The position numbers were made by a program, and so were the translations under genes. This document shows positions 45,130 to 53,730 of a stretch of 64,000 bases of DNA, piece after piece. The stretch covers positions 434,001-498,000 of the forward strand of contig NZ_NIQA01000003.1 of NCBI RefSeq assembly GCF_002236805.1. Direction: 5' to 3'. Below the pieces are notes generated by a model. That model saw only the letters and a list, made by a program, of their open reading frames with translations. It was not told the origin of the DNA and did no database searches. Every line of letters starts with the position of its first letter. The stretch's first letter is position 1. The stretch is from Pusillimonas sp. T2. GTDB lineage: Bacteria > Pseudomonadota > Gammaproteobacteria > Burkholderiales > Burkholderiaceae_B.

Positions 45130-46209
45130 ATGCCACTGCCCGCGCCCACCGTTTTACCTAAAAAATCAAAAGTCGCCCACGATGGTTACAGCGCAGACGA
45201 TGCGTTCACGTGGTTCTCACAAGGTGGCACCCTCATATGGGAGGGCGACTACCACCAGGCACGTCAGTTACTTACCGCAGTCGCCAAACGTATCGACAAA
45301 AGGCGCAAGGCCAAACCCGACGATGCCGCCCTGTCACCCAAAGACGCCTTCAATCGTTACCGGCAAGCACAATCCCGGCGCGCCGAACTGCTCAACCGCC
45401 TGCTAGTGCCGGTCGGCCCGGGCTATACCGTATCGCTAAGGCGCGCCCCCGACATCGTCGAAGCCTGCCAAGCAGCATTCGAACCGCTTTCAAACGACGC
45501 ACTGATCCCCCTGAGGCAAATTCTGGGTGCGCTCAGCGCCTACGAGTGGCGTAAGAAAGGCGTCGCCATCGAGGGTCTACCCGAACCTTTGCATGTTCAT
45601 TACGGGGTGTTCTCGCCCATACGGGGCGAGTACCTGGACCTGATCCGAACAACGCCTCTTCCACAGGGCGCATGCCGTGCACTTGATTTAGGCACGGGCA
45701 GCGGCGTCATCGCGCTACTTTTAGCCCAACGGGGCATCGAACACGTCGATGCCACCGACAACAATCCCGTTGCCCTGGCTTGTGCAACCGAAAACATCCA
45801 GCGCCAGGGGCTTGCAGGCCGCGTCAATGTCATCGCCAACGAAGGCTACCCCGACAACACTTACGACCTGGTTGTTTGCAACCCACCCTGGCTTCCCGGT
45901 CGGCCGACATCAGCGCTCGAAACTGCGGTCTACGATCCAGACAGCCAAATGCTCAAGTGGTTTTTACAGGGGCTGTGCCAACACCTGGCGCCAAATGGCG
46001 AGGGCTGGCTGGTTATGTCGGACCTTGCCGAGCATCTGGGCCTGCGCGCGCCCGGAGCCATTGAACAATGGGCCGCCGATGCAGGCCTTGCTGTCTCGGC
46101 ACACCACGACACACGCCCTCGTCACGCCAAGGCCTTTGACGCCCACGATGCACTGCACGCGGCACGGGCCAAAGAAGTGACGCGACTTTGGCGCTTTCGG
46201 GTCGCGTAA
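45130..46209 (+). CDS. HemK/PrmC-like class I SAM methyltransferase
   Basis: 359 residues. N-terminal 150 residues are helical and basic, then a Rossmann methyltransferase domain: motif I LDLGTGSGVIALLLAQRG, acidic DATDNNPVALACA and the catalytic NPPW in DLVVCNPPWLPG. NPPY/NPPW enzymes methylate N atoms in glutamine side chains or nucleobases; the substrate cannot be told from sequence. 19 bp after glpK, possibly co-transcribed. Confidence 0.8.
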   Translation: MPLPAPTVLPKKSKVAHDGYSADDAFTWFSQGGTLIWEGDYHQARQLLTAVAKRIDKRRKAKPDDAALSPKDAFNRYRQAQSRRAELLNRLLVPVGPGYTVSLRRAPDIVEACQAAFEPLSNDALIPLRQILGALSAYEWRKKGVAIEGLPEPLHVHYGVFSPIRGEYLDLIRTTPLPQGACRALDLGTGSGVIALLLAQRGIEHVDATDNNPVALACATENIQRQGLAGRVNVIANEGYPDNTYDLVVCNPPWLPGRPTSALETAVYDPDSQMLKWFLQGLCQHLAPNGEGWLVMSDLAEHLGLRAPGAIEQWAADAGLAVSAHHDTRPRHAKAFDAHDALHAARAKEVTRLWRFRVA

Positions 46210-46292
46210 GCGCGACACAAACCCGTTACACTAGGGCTCGCAGCCCCGGCCTGTGTGTAGGGGCCAGCCAAATTTTATGCACTGAGCCAAAA

Positions 46293-46760
46293 ATGAAGCA
46301 AAAGATACTTGTCCCGCTCGCGGTTTTTCTGGTTGTGTTGGTCGCACTGACCTTTGGAGAAACCATAGGGCACGAACTCTTGTTATGGATCGAGGACTTA
46401 ACCGGGTTAGTGCTGCATAATTTTGCCGATGTGTTTCGCGCCGTCCAACAATATATTGACCAAAACACCTCAAAAATTCTTATCGCACTGGTGGTGACCG
46501 TACCCATTAGCATTTGGCTGTTGCGCAACCATGGGCAAGCACTTGCCAAACGCACAAGCCAACGCAAAATAGCCATCGTGCTGGCGGTGTTTTTAGGCTG
46601 GCTGGGCGCCCATCGTTTTTACCTGGGCCAGATCGGCTGGGGTATTGTTTACCTGATCATTTTCTGGGTCTTCACACCATTGGTCGTCATCATTGGTCTT
46701 ATCGATGCCATTCGTTATTTTTTTATGACCGAAGAAGAGTTCGCCCCGCTGCGTCAATAA
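46293..46760 (+). CDS. TM2-domain membrane protein
   Basis: 155 residues from ATG 46293. An N-terminal membrane helix (LVPLAVFLVVLVALTF), a second helix about 65-80, then a C-terminal TM2 domain: AIVLAVFLGWLGAHRFYLGQ, GWGIVYLIIFWVF, IGLIDAIRYFFM. TM2 proteins have unknown function in bacteria. The longer upstream frame overlaps the preceding gene and is rejected. Confidence 0.8.
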   Translation: MKQKILVPLAVFLVVLVALTFGETIGHELLLWIEDLTGLVLHNFADVFRAVQQYIDQNTSKILIALVVTVPISIWLLRNHGQALAKRTSQRKIAIVLAVFLGWLGAHRFYLGQIGWGIVYLIIFWVFTPLVVIIGLIDAIRYFFMTEEEFAPLRQ

Positions 46761-46847
46761 ACTCTGGCAAACCCCGATACATTTCTGACAACAATATCTA
46801 TACAGTGTGTGTCCGTCTTGATTAAACGACACAGCAAAGGGCCAGCC

Positions 46848-47006
46848 ATGATTATGGTTTTACCGTTCATCACACTTGCCATCACCATCTGGCTGGGCAT
46901 GGCTGGTCGCCGTGCGGCTTGTATATGGGCGTGGGCCATTAGTTTTGCTATTTTTGTCGCCTGGTGCGACTTCCACATGACCGACCCGCTCGGTCTATCG
47001 TTGTAA
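46848..47006 (+). CDS. DUF5993-type small membrane protein
   Basis: 52 residues: two membrane helices (VLPFITLAITIWLGMAG; ACIWAWAISFAIFVAWC) and the C-terminal motif FHMTDPLGLSL typical of DUF5993, a small protein usually found just before a dsbB-like gene, as here (9-bp gap). AAAGGG precedes the ATG at 46848. Function unknown; a role with the neighbouring DsbB-like protein is inferred from linkage. Confidence 0.75.
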   Translation: MIMVLPFITLAITIWLGMAGRRAACIWAWAISFAIFVAWCDFHMTDPLGLSL

Positions 47007-47015
47007 GGCGGCCCC

Positions 47016-47579
47016 ATGAGAGGTTATCAGGCCAGCGCCGCGTTTACGCTTCCACGGTTTCTTAACACGCTTGGGTTAGCAGGCATTTGCGCCGTGCTGG
47101 GCTTTGCCTTTGCGTGGCAGTTCGCCTACAACGAACTCCCCTGCCCGCTGTGTCTTTTACAGCGCGTTGCATTCATCCTTGTTGGCGTAGGGTTTTTGCT
47201 CAACGCCCGGTTCGGCTCGTCGCCACTGCACTATGGGGTGATTATTTTGTCGGCACTGGGTGGCGCCTTTGCTGCCGGCCGGCAAACGCTGCTGCATATC
47301 GGCCCCGGCGATGCCGGCTATGGCAGCCCGTTTTTGGGCCTGCATTTTTATACCTGGGCGTTTGTCGGCTTCGTGTTAATCATTGTTTTTTGCGCGCTGC
47401 TTTTAATGATCGACCGCGCTCAAAGCGTATTGTCCAGTAGTGCCTCGCCTAACTTTTTTGTTCGGTTGATCATGTGGGTTTTTTTGTTGCTGGTAGTGGC
47501 AAATGGCGTATCTACACTTTTAGAATGCGGCTTTGGCGCATGCCCCGACAACCCAACCCACTACTTGTGGCTTAAATGA
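47016..47579 (+). CDS. DsbB-family disulfide bond formation protein, variant
   Basis: 187 residues, four or more membrane helices. The first redox pair C43-P-L-C46 with LLQR follows TM1 as in DsbB. The second periplasmic loop (HIGPGDAGYGSPFLGLHFYTW region) has no cysteines; instead C171 and C176 (ECGFGACPDNP) lie at the C-terminus. That places the second pair differently from E. coli DsbB. Probably oxidises a DsbA-like partner. Confidence 0.82.
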   Translation: MRGYQASAAFTLPRFLNTLGLAGICAVLGFAFAWQFAYNELPCPLCLLQRVAFILVGVGFLLNARFGSSPLHYGVIILSALGGAFAAGRQTLLHIGPGDAGYGSPFLGLHFYTWAFVGFVLIIVFCALLLMIDRAQSVLSSSASPNFFVRLIMWVFLLLVVANGVSTLLECGFGACPDNPTHYLWLK

Positions 47580-47602
47580 ACCCGATAACGATGAAGGTCA
47601 GC

Positions 47603-47791
47603 ATGGAAACAAAAACTGCACGACTCACCGTACTGCTAGACCCAAGAAAAAAAGAAGCTTTCGAACAACTCTGTGCCAGCCAGGACCTGACATCGTCACA
47701 AGTTGTTCGGCAGCTCATTCGGGGTTATTTGGCCGAGCACGGTGTTAATTATCTGGCCGAAACAGATCCGCCAAAGAAGACACCACACTAA
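47603..47791 (+). CDS. Ribbon-helix-helix (CopG-type) DNA-binding protein
   Basis: 62 residues from ATG 47603, with GAAGG 6 nt upstream (in-frame ATGs 12 and 27 bp upstream are possible). Short beta strand TARLTVLLDPRKKEAFEQLC then two helices (LTSSQVVRQLIRGYLAEHG), the RHH layout of CopG/Arc repressors. The 3' end overlaps the convergent SulP gene by 47 bp. No toxin partner is adjacent; target unknown. Confidence 0.75.
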   Translation: METKTARLTVLLDPRKKEAFEQLCASQDLTSSQVVRQLIRGYLAEHGVNYLAETDPPKKTPH

Positions 47792-49376
47792 CTCCTGTTA
47801 ACGACTGCAAACCCATTTTTTTGATTTTTTCGCCAACACGTGCGTTGGCTTCCGCTAGCAAAACGTTTGCCCCCTCAGCCGTCATGCGGCGCACCTGACC
47901 CTCCAAGGCATGCAAGCCCGTGGCATCGATAAAGGGCACCCGCCCCAGCCGAATCACGATCGTTTCGCCCGCCACCGGCTTATGCCCCAAGAAACCGTCG
48001 GCAAAGGTATCAGAGGCGCCATAAAACAAAGGCCCCTCAACCGAATAAACGTGCACACCAGGCAGCACCCGAGACTCGGCAACCCCGAAATCGCGCGCCA
48101 ATTGAGCCGACGATTGCCGCGTCACCGTTACGCTGTCGGCCATGCGTCGTAAAAAATGCAACATGGCCACCACCACACCAATATTCACTGCCACCACCAG
48201 GTCGGCAAACACCGTCAGTGCAAATGTCAGCAGCAAAATAGCCACGTCGGCCCGTGGCGCGCGCTTCACCAAACGCACAAAATGAGGCAGCTCACTCATG
48301 TTCCAGGCCACGACAAACAATATTGCCGCCAACGTGGCCAACGGTACATTTTTTGCATACGGTGCCAAAAACAAGATAATCAGCACCAGCGTGATGCAAT
48401 GGACAATACCGGACAGCGGGCTGTTGCCCCCATTACGGATATTGGTTGCCGTACGAGCGATGGCCCCCGTTGCCGCAAAACCACCGAACAAAGGAGCCGC
48501 CATATTGGCCAAGCCCTGCCCGATCAATTCTTGGTTGGAGTTATGACGCGACCCGGACATCCCGTCGGCGACGACAGCAGAGAGCAAAGACTCGATGGCA
48601 CCGAGCATGGCAATAGCAAACGCCGGGCCAATCAGTTCGACCATACGCAGCAATGTAATGTCGGGCCACTCAAATGTGGGTAACCCACGCGGTAGCTCTC
48701 CGAAAACACTGCCAATAGTTGGTACCCCTTGAAACTGAAACACCGACTGCAGTGCCGTCATGCCCACCAGCGCAACCAACGGACCAGGTATTTTTGAAAA
48801 GCGGGGTACCCGTGGAATGACCAACAATAAAGCCAGCGATACAACACCGAAAAGCGTTGCAACCGGACTTAAACTGGGCAGGGCCTGCAACATCTGCAAC
48901 ACTTTCTGGTGAAAGTGGCCCTCGGGCGTTATGGGCAAACCGAAGAAGTCTTTCCATTGGCCAACCCAAATAATGACACCGATACCTGCGGTAAAGCCAA
49001 CGATAACGGGCTGTGGGATAAACCGGATGACGGCCCCCAATCGGGCGACCCCCAGCAAAAGCAAAATTACCCCGGCCATCAGGGTGGCAATCTGCAAGCC
49101 CTGAATGCCGTGAGTGGCCACAATGCCAGACAAAATAACAATGAAAGCCCCCGTCGGGCCAGCTATCTGGACGCGGCTTCCACCAAAAACAGAGACGAGC
49201 AGGCCGGCAACAATGGCCGTGTACAAGCCCTGCTCGGGTTTGACGCCACTGGCTATTGCAAACGCCATGGCCAGTGGCAAAGCCACCACACCCACAATGA
49301 CGCCGGCAACAATATTGGGCAACCAGTAAGACCGGCCAAGTAGCCCTGCACGATAAGCCTCAAGCAATGCAAACAT
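47745..49376 (-). CDS. SulP-family anion transporter with STAS domain
   Basis: 543 residues from ATG 49376 with GGAGG in front. Membrane domain with SulP motifs: NIVAGVIVGVVALPLAMAFA, GLYTAIVAGLLVSVFGGSRV, QIAGPTGAFIVILSGIV, AMLGAIESLLSAVVADGMSG, QELIGQGLANMAAPLFGGF. The C-terminal STAS domain follows (VHVYSVEGPLFYGASDTF; IRLGRVPFIDATGLHALE). Substrate could be sulfate, bicarbonate or a dicarboxylate; not resolvable from sequence. Confidence 0.9.
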   Translation of the reverse strand: MFALLEAYRAGLLGRSYWLPNIVAGVIVGVVALPLAMAFAIASGVKPEQGLYTAIVAGLLVSVFGGSRVQIAGPTGAFIVILSGIVATHGIQGLQIATLMAGVILLLLGVARLGAVIRFIPQPVIVGFTAGIGVIIWVGQWKDFFGLPITPEGHFHQKVLQMLQALPSLSPVATLFGVVSLALLLVIPRVPRFSKIPGPLVALVGMTALQSVFQFQGVPTIGSVFGELPRGLPTFEWPDITLLRMVELIGPAFAIAMLGAIESLLSAVVADGMSGSRHNSNQELIGQGLANMAAPLFGGFAATGAIARTATNIRNGGNSPLSGIVHCITLVLIILFLAPYAKNVPLATLAAILFVVAWNMSELPHFVRLVKRAPRADVAILLLTFALTVFADLVVAVNIGVVVAMLHFLRRMADSVTVTRQSSAQLARDFGVAESRVLPGVHVYSVEGPLFYGASDTFADGFLGHKPVAGETIVIRLGRVPFIDATGLHALEGQVRRMTAEGANVLLAEANARVGEKIKKMGLQSLTGVSVVSSLADLFRPDN

Positions 49377-49417
49377 GGCCCCTCCGCCACAAAACAAGTT
49401 GAACCCAGATCCAAATT

Positions 49418-49425
49418 ATTATAAT
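49418..49425. promoter_or_regulatory. TATAAT -10 elements in SulP-panD divergent region
   Basis: Consensus TATAAT occurs on both strands (49418-49423 minus, 49420-49425 plus) in a short AT-rich stretch 42 bp upstream of the SulP start. No matching TTGACA found, so assignment to SulP is tentative. Confidence 0.3.
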
Positions 49426-49577
49426 TAGATGATAATGAAATTACCCTAAAAAGGCGGTTGAAAGGCTTTATTGCATGAAACCGTCCCATGTCTGCCACCA
49501 ACCCTGCACAGATTTAACTTCATAGCGACGAAAAAAACTACAATGTTTAGCTTGTTAATTCTTAACCCGAGACAACA

Positions 49578-49991
49578 GTGAGAAAAGTAGTCGCCGGCAA
49601 ACTGCATGGCATTCGTGTCACAGGCGCCGATCTTGAATACCACGGCTCTATTACGCTTGACCCCGACCACTGCGAAGCAGCGGGCATTTTGCCTATGGAG
49701 TTTGTAGACATCTGGAACAAGCACTCAGGTGCGCGTATCAGCACCTACGTCATTTATGGCGAACGGGGCTCGCAATGTTGCATTTTGAATGGCGCAGCGG
49801 CCCGCACCTGCCAAAAAGGTGACGAAATCATCATTTGCAATGCGGTTTACGTGACTGAGCAAGAGCTTGAACACATCAAGCCCGTCGTACTGACCTTCCA
49901 CCCCGACAACTCCATCAACGAACGCCTGGGCTACGACGTCAGCCGCGACGAGCACAATCGTCTGGCATTCAACATCATCAAATTCGACTAG
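49578..49991 (+). CDS. panD: Aspartate 1-decarboxylase PanD
   Basis: 137 residues, GTG start. The pyruvoyl self-cleavage Gly-Ser ([20 protein letters not shown]), IDIW-like [40 protein letters not shown] and [10 protein letters not shown] are the PanD pattern. It makes beta-alanine for pantothenate and CoA. The sequence is somewhat divergent from E. coli PanD, with extra cysteines. Processing proenzyme needs maturation at G-S. Confidence 0.9.
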   Translation: MRKVVAGKLHGIRVTGADLEYHGSITLDPDHCEAAGILPMEFVDIWNKHSGARISTYVIYGERGSQCCILNGAAARTCQKGDEIIICNAVYVTEQELEHIKPVVLTFHPDNSINERLGYDVSRDEHNRLAFNIIKFD

Positions 49992-50025
49992 GCTGGCTTT
50001 TTTACGCAGAACCAGTACAATTTGG

Positions 50026-50116
50026 CGCTTCGCTAGGGGTGCCGCTTTTTGCGGCTGAGATAGTCCCTTTGAACCTGTTGAGATAATCCTCGCGCAGGAA
50101 AGCGACGTCATCGCTG
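50026..50116 (+). promoter_or_regulatory. TPP riboswitch (THI box) upstream of cytX
   Basis: The conserved elements are in order: AGGGGTGCC (50035-50043), GGCTGAGATAGTCCC, TTTGAACCTGTTGAGATAAT, then CGCGCAGGAAAGCG. P1 is TCGCT (50030-50034) with AGCGA (50101-50105). AGCGA can alternatively pair with TCGCT at 50111-50115, a possible switching helix. Binding of thiamine pyrophosphate should lower expression of the downstream transporter. Confidence 0.93.
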
Positions 50117-50180
50117 ACATCCGAAGTCCATCCGATTTTCAGTCAGCCTGTTTGTCGCCCCTGCATTTTTTGGGTCTGCC

Positions 50181-51449
50181 ATGACAAACAGTTCTACGCC
50201 TCATAATCAGGCGCTTACACCTATACCTCAATCCGACCGCGTTTTTGGCTGGCATGAACATGCCTCGCTCTGGTTCAGCCTGGGGGTCGGGCTGCTGGTG
50301 ATGCAGGTGGGTGCCTACCTTGTACCCGCTATTGGCACCAAAGATGCCGTAATGGCGATTTTGCTGGGTTCGATTGTGGGCTCGGGCTTGCTGGCTTGGG
50401 TGGCCCGAACCGGATGCAACTCGGGGCTTTCCAGCGCGGGGCTAATCCACTGCACCTACGGCAACGCGTTTGCCCGCCTGCCCGTCTTGCTCAACATCAT
50501 TCAACTTCTGGGTTGGACAACATTCGAGCTCGTCATCATGCGCGAAGGCACCACCGCCATTACCCGGCAGGCCTTTGGCATTGATCTAGGCGGGTCGCTC
50601 GGCATCGTGCTGGTGACCTTGTTCTGGGGCGCTATCCTGATGGCACTGCTCGCGGGCTCGATGATTACGCTTGTTCGCAAGTTCATCAGCCGCTTCGGCC
50701 TACCCCTGGTTGTGCTGTCGCTTATCTGGTTAAGCTGGCAATTTTTGGGGCAATTGCAAACTCAGGGCTTCGAGGCCATGTGGAACCGACAAGGCAACGG
50801 TTCGATGAGCATGTTCTCTGCCATGGATCTTGTCATTGCCATGCCGGTGTCATGGCTGCCCCTGGTGGCAGACTATGCCCGCCACGGTCGCAGCGGCCGA
50901 GGCGCCATGGGCGGCACATGGCTGGGCTACACCGTTGCCAATATCTGGTGTTACGCGTTGGGTGTCGTTGTGGTCAGCGTTGCCGAACCCAACACCAGCC
51001 TGGTCAGCGCTCTGCTGCTGGCGCAAGGTGGTCTGATCGCACTCGGCCTGATCATGATCGACGAACTCGACAACGCCTACGGCGACCTATACTCGGGCTC
51101 GGTCTCCACACACAGCCTGATGCCGCGCTGGAGTATTCGCCGGTGGGGCTTGACGCTTGCCGTCGTCAGCATGGTGCTGGCCACCCTGCTGCCCATGCAC
51201 ACTCTCGAACCTTTCTTGCTGATGTTGAGCTCGATATTTGTGCCGTTGTACGGCGTTATTCTGGGACGCCAGGGCTTTGTAAAGTCTGAATTGCGCCCGG
51301 ATGGTCGGGCCATCGACTGGACAGCCGCCGCATTGTGGCTCCTGGGAATCGCCTGCTACCACGGCATTGGCGAATGGGCACCCGGGTACGGCTCGGCGTT
51401 ACCCACGCTGGCCATTACCTTTGCACTGGCTGCGCTGACCCGAAAATAG
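50181..51449 (+). CDS. cytX: CytX-type hydroxymethylpyrimidine (thiamine precursor) transporter
   Basis: 422 residues, about 12 membrane segments, NCS1/codB-like family: FGWHEHASLWFSLGVGLLVM, YLVPAIGTKDAVMAILLGSI, AGLIHCTYGNAFARLPVLLN, AMPVSWLPLVADYARHGRSG, DELDNAYGDLYSGSVSTHSL. The TPP riboswitch in its leader marks it as a thiamine-related pyrimidine importer rather than cytosine permease. Substrate HMP is inferred from the CytX subfamily and regulation. Confidence 0.87.
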   Translation: MTNSSTPHNQALTPIPQSDRVFGWHEHASLWFSLGVGLLVMQVGAYLVPAIGTKDAVMAILLGSIVGSGLLAWVARTGCNSGLSSAGLIHCTYGNAFARLPVLLNIIQLLGWTTFELVIMREGTTAITRQAFGIDLGGSLGIVLVTLFWGAILMALLAGSMITLVRKFISRFGLPLVVLSLIWLSWQFLGQLQTQGFEAMWNRQGNGSMSMFSAMDLVIAMPVSWLPLVADYARHGRSGRGAMGGTWLGYTVANIWCYALGVVVVSVAEPNTSLVSALLLAQGGLIALGLIMIDELDNAYGDLYSGSVSTHSLMPRWSIRRWGLTLAVVSMVLATLLPMHTLEPFLLMLSSIFVPLYGVILGRQGFVKSELRPDGRAIDWTAAALWLLGIACYHGIGEWAPGYGSALPTLAITFALAALTRK

Positions 51450-51542
51450 GGTAAGGCTTCGACAAACAGACCTTGCGCGACGTTAAGGCTTGCTGGAGCA
51501 TACGTGGCCAGTCACGGCAATTGATAAGTGGATGAATGTAAT

Positions 51543-52331
51543 ATGTCTGAACTGCTGAACCTACTGGACGCTAACGCTTTGAAGATGCTGCTGGCCATTT
51601 TTTTCGTGCTGGCACTGTCCGCATGGGCAGGAAGCGCAGTCAGCCGCCGCCAGCGCAAGGCGGACCCTGCCAAGGACGAAGGCCTCAAGATTGTGCTGGG
51701 CGCTACGCTGTCGCTGTTTGGCCTGCTGATGGGCTTTTTGCTGTCGTTTGCCATCAGCGGCTACAACACGCGCGTGAGCGCCGAGGAAAACGAAGCCATG
51801 GCGCTGGCTAATGCCTTCCAGCGCACCACCTTGCTGCCCACGATCAGCGCCCAGCAACAGGCCGAAACTCTGCTGGAAGAGTATCTGGTCTCACGCATTG
51901 CGTTCTACCATGCAGCGGATGAAGCCCAGCGCGCTGCATTACGCATGCAGTCCATTCAGTTGCAGACCAAGATGTGGAATTTTGTGAGCGAGGCGGCCAA
52001 GAAGGCGCCGAACCCGGTGTCCGTATCACTAGTCGAAGCCTGCGGTCAGCTTTACATCACACAGCAAAAGACCATGGCAAGCTGGCGCCACCAGATTCCG
52101 ATGACGGCATGGCTGATCCTGATTGTGTTTGGCGTGTGTTCCCACTTCCTGATCGGCTACCACATGCGCGCCGGCAGCCAGGCCTGGCTGCTGGTCGTAC
52201 CCTTTGTGACGGCCCTGGCCTTGTTCATGATTTCAGAAATTGATGTACCCGGCAAGGGCGTCATCCATGTAACGCCGCAGAACTTGGAAGCGTTACAGGT
52301 CACCCTGTCCAAAGGTGGTCTGACGCCTTAA
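51543..52331 (+). CDS. Bestrophin-like (DUF4239-type) membrane protein
   Basis: 262 residues from ATG 51543 (a GTG 15 bp upstream is in frame). Two N-terminal membrane helices (ALKMLLAIFFVLALSAWAGS; IVLGATLSLFGLLMGFLLSF), a cytoplasmic or periplasmic helical region with NAFQRTTLLP, and two C-terminal helices ending SEIDVPGKGVIHV. The pattern fits DUF4239 proteins. No function known; it stands alone between cytX and a secreted protein. Confidence 0.7.
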   Translation: MSELLNLLDANALKMLLAIFFVLALSAWAGSAVSRRQRKADPAKDEGLKIVLGATLSLFGLLMGFLLSFAISGYNTRVSAEENEAMALANAFQRTTLLPTISAQQQAETLLEEYLVSRIAFYHAADEAQRAALRMQSIQLQTKMWNFVSEAAKKAPNPVSVSLVEACGQLYITQQKTMASWRHQIPMTAWLILIVFGVCSHFLIGYHMRAGSQAWLLVVPFVTALALFMISEIDVPGKGVIHVTPQNLEALQVTLSKGGLTP

Positions 52332-52508
52332 TCTGCAAACAGTTTTTGCTTGCCTCTGCGGCCTGCAAGGCGCATCTGCCGGAGCGATACAAGATAAGAG
52401 CAACAGGCGCATTTGTAACAATACGCCATGCTTTTGCATGATTTGATGAAGAAAGATACGCCTGACAGGCATACACTGACCTTGTCCATAACAAACGGGA
52501 GGACGGTC

Positions 52509-53114
52509 ATGAAAATGTCTTCGGTATGGCGCGGCTCTGCGGCGGCATTGGCTCTAGCCGGGTTACTGGTTACAGCCCCCGCCTCTGCCCAGGTGCCCGA
52601 CTTTGTGCAAAATGGTCCCGGCGCAGAGCAAGGCAAGGGGCCGGGTAATGGCCAGGGGCGCGGTGGCCCCAATATGCAAGGCACACCCGGGCAGGGCCCT
52701 GGATCGGGTCCAAAATACGGAAATGGGCCGGGCAATGGCATGAGTCAGGGCGGCGGGCGACAAATGGGGCCTGGCCCGCGCGGTGGCGCCGACCTGTCAA
52801 TACGGTTCAGTTTCAATGACGACCAGCGCCGTTACGCCCACGACTATTTTCAAGACATGTATCGGGCAGGTAACTGCCCACCGGGGCTGGCTAAGAAAAA
52901 CAATGGTTGCATGCCCCCGGGCCAGGCCAAACAGTGGCGGCGTGGTTACCCCTTGGGCGCCGACATCATGTTTTACGAGCTGGATGGCCCTTTGCTGGCA
53001 CGCATAGGCCCGCCCCCGGCCGGTCACCGCTATGTAAGGGTCGCATCGGATATTTTGATGCTGGCGGTGGGCACCAACATGGTGGTTGATGCCATTGAAA
53101 ACCTGGGGCAGTAA
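52509..53114 (+). CDS. CigR/RcnB-like secreted protein with Gly-rich linker
   Basis: 201 residues from ATG 52509 with GGGAGG 7 nt upstream. Sec signal peptide ending ASA-Q about residue 28. Residues about 30-95 are extremely Gly/Gln/Pro/Asn-rich. The C-terminal domain has GNCPPGLAKKNNGCMPPGQA, YELDGPLLARIGPPPAGHRY and VRVASDILMLAVGTNMVVDA, the CigR/RcnB family pattern. Members are periplasmic; roles in metal homeostasis or virulence restraint are reported but cannot be read here. Confidence 0.78.
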   Translation: MKMSSVWRGSAAALALAGLLVTAPASAQVPDFVQNGPGAEQGKGPGNGQGRGGPNMQGTPGQGPGSGPKYGNGPGNGMSQGGGRQMGPGPRGGADLSIRFSFNDDQRRYAHDYFQDMYRAGNCPPGLAKKNNGCMPPGQAKQWRRGYPLGADIMFYELDGPLLARIGPPPAGHRYVRVASDILMLAVGTNMVVDAIENLGQ

Positions 53115-53185
53115 ACGTTCATGAAGTTAGGGTGCAAAACAATGCCAATTAGGCACTTGCCATAAGCACCAACAACACCACGCTT

Positions 53186-53560
53186 TTAACGGCCCGCTTG
53201 GCGGGCCGTTATGCCGCCTGCCATACCCACGTTGGTGGTTGGCATATCGATCAGCCACACACGCACATCGTCCTCCGAAATACCTGTTGCCTCATGGGCA
53301 CTTTTGCTCAAGCCCGCAATCAGCGCTGCTTTTTGCTGCTCGGTGCGCCCTTCAATCATGTCGACACGGAAATTGATCGCAGGGGTATCGAGCTTGCCTT
53401 CGGCAAGGTAGTGGCCGCCTGGCAATTCATGTAACATCACGCGGACGGATTTCAGAGACGCCCCCACCGCTTCGATGACGGCATCGCTGGCTTTGTGAAG
53501 CAAGGCTTTCTTTTGCTCTTGGCTAAAGCTTTGGGTAGCGGAAATAGTGATGAATGGCAT
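53186..53560 (-). CDS. Tautomerase-superfamily protein, two 4-OT-like halves
   Basis: 124 residues from ATG 53560 (MPFITISATQSFSQEQKKAL), so Pro is exposed after Met removal as the catalytic base. The chain looks like two fused beta-alpha-beta units: the first to about residue 60 (VRVMLHELPGGHYLAEG), the second starting INFRVDMIEGRTEQQKAALI and ending VRVWLIDMPTTNVGMAGG. Only the first half has the Pro. Substrate unknown. A terminator-like hairpin covers its last codons. Confidence 0.8.
   Translation of the reverse strand: MPFITISATQSFSQEQKKALLHKASDAVIEAVGASLKSVRVMLHELPGGHYLAEGKLDTPAINFRVDMIEGRTEQQKAALIAGLSKSAHEATGISEDDVRVWLIDMPTTNVGMAGGITARQAGR
53188..53210 (-). terminator. Hairpin overlapping tautomerase stop codon
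   Basis: AACGGCCCGC-TTG-GCGGGCCGTT, 10-bp perfect stem, 3-nt loop. On the minus strand it is followed by AAAAGCG rather than T's; on the plus strand it is preceded by CTTTT. It includes the last base of the tautomerase stop codon. Confidence 0.4.
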
Positions 53561-53730
53561 GAACAACCCTTGTAGTAGATGATGACGGGCCATTATCGCT
53601 GTCGTGATGCCAAACTGACAAGCCTCACCGCGCAGCGCCCAAAAGGTCATTTTGCAACCTGGGCAACGCCGGTATCAAAGCACAATTTGAATCTCATTAA
53701 ATAACCATAACAGCAAAGCGCAGGACGTGA

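Noticed and set aside
49420-49445. Fur box upstream of SulP (TGATAAT...)
   Set aside because: Only the left half (TGATAAT) matches; the right half does not form the needed inverted repeat.
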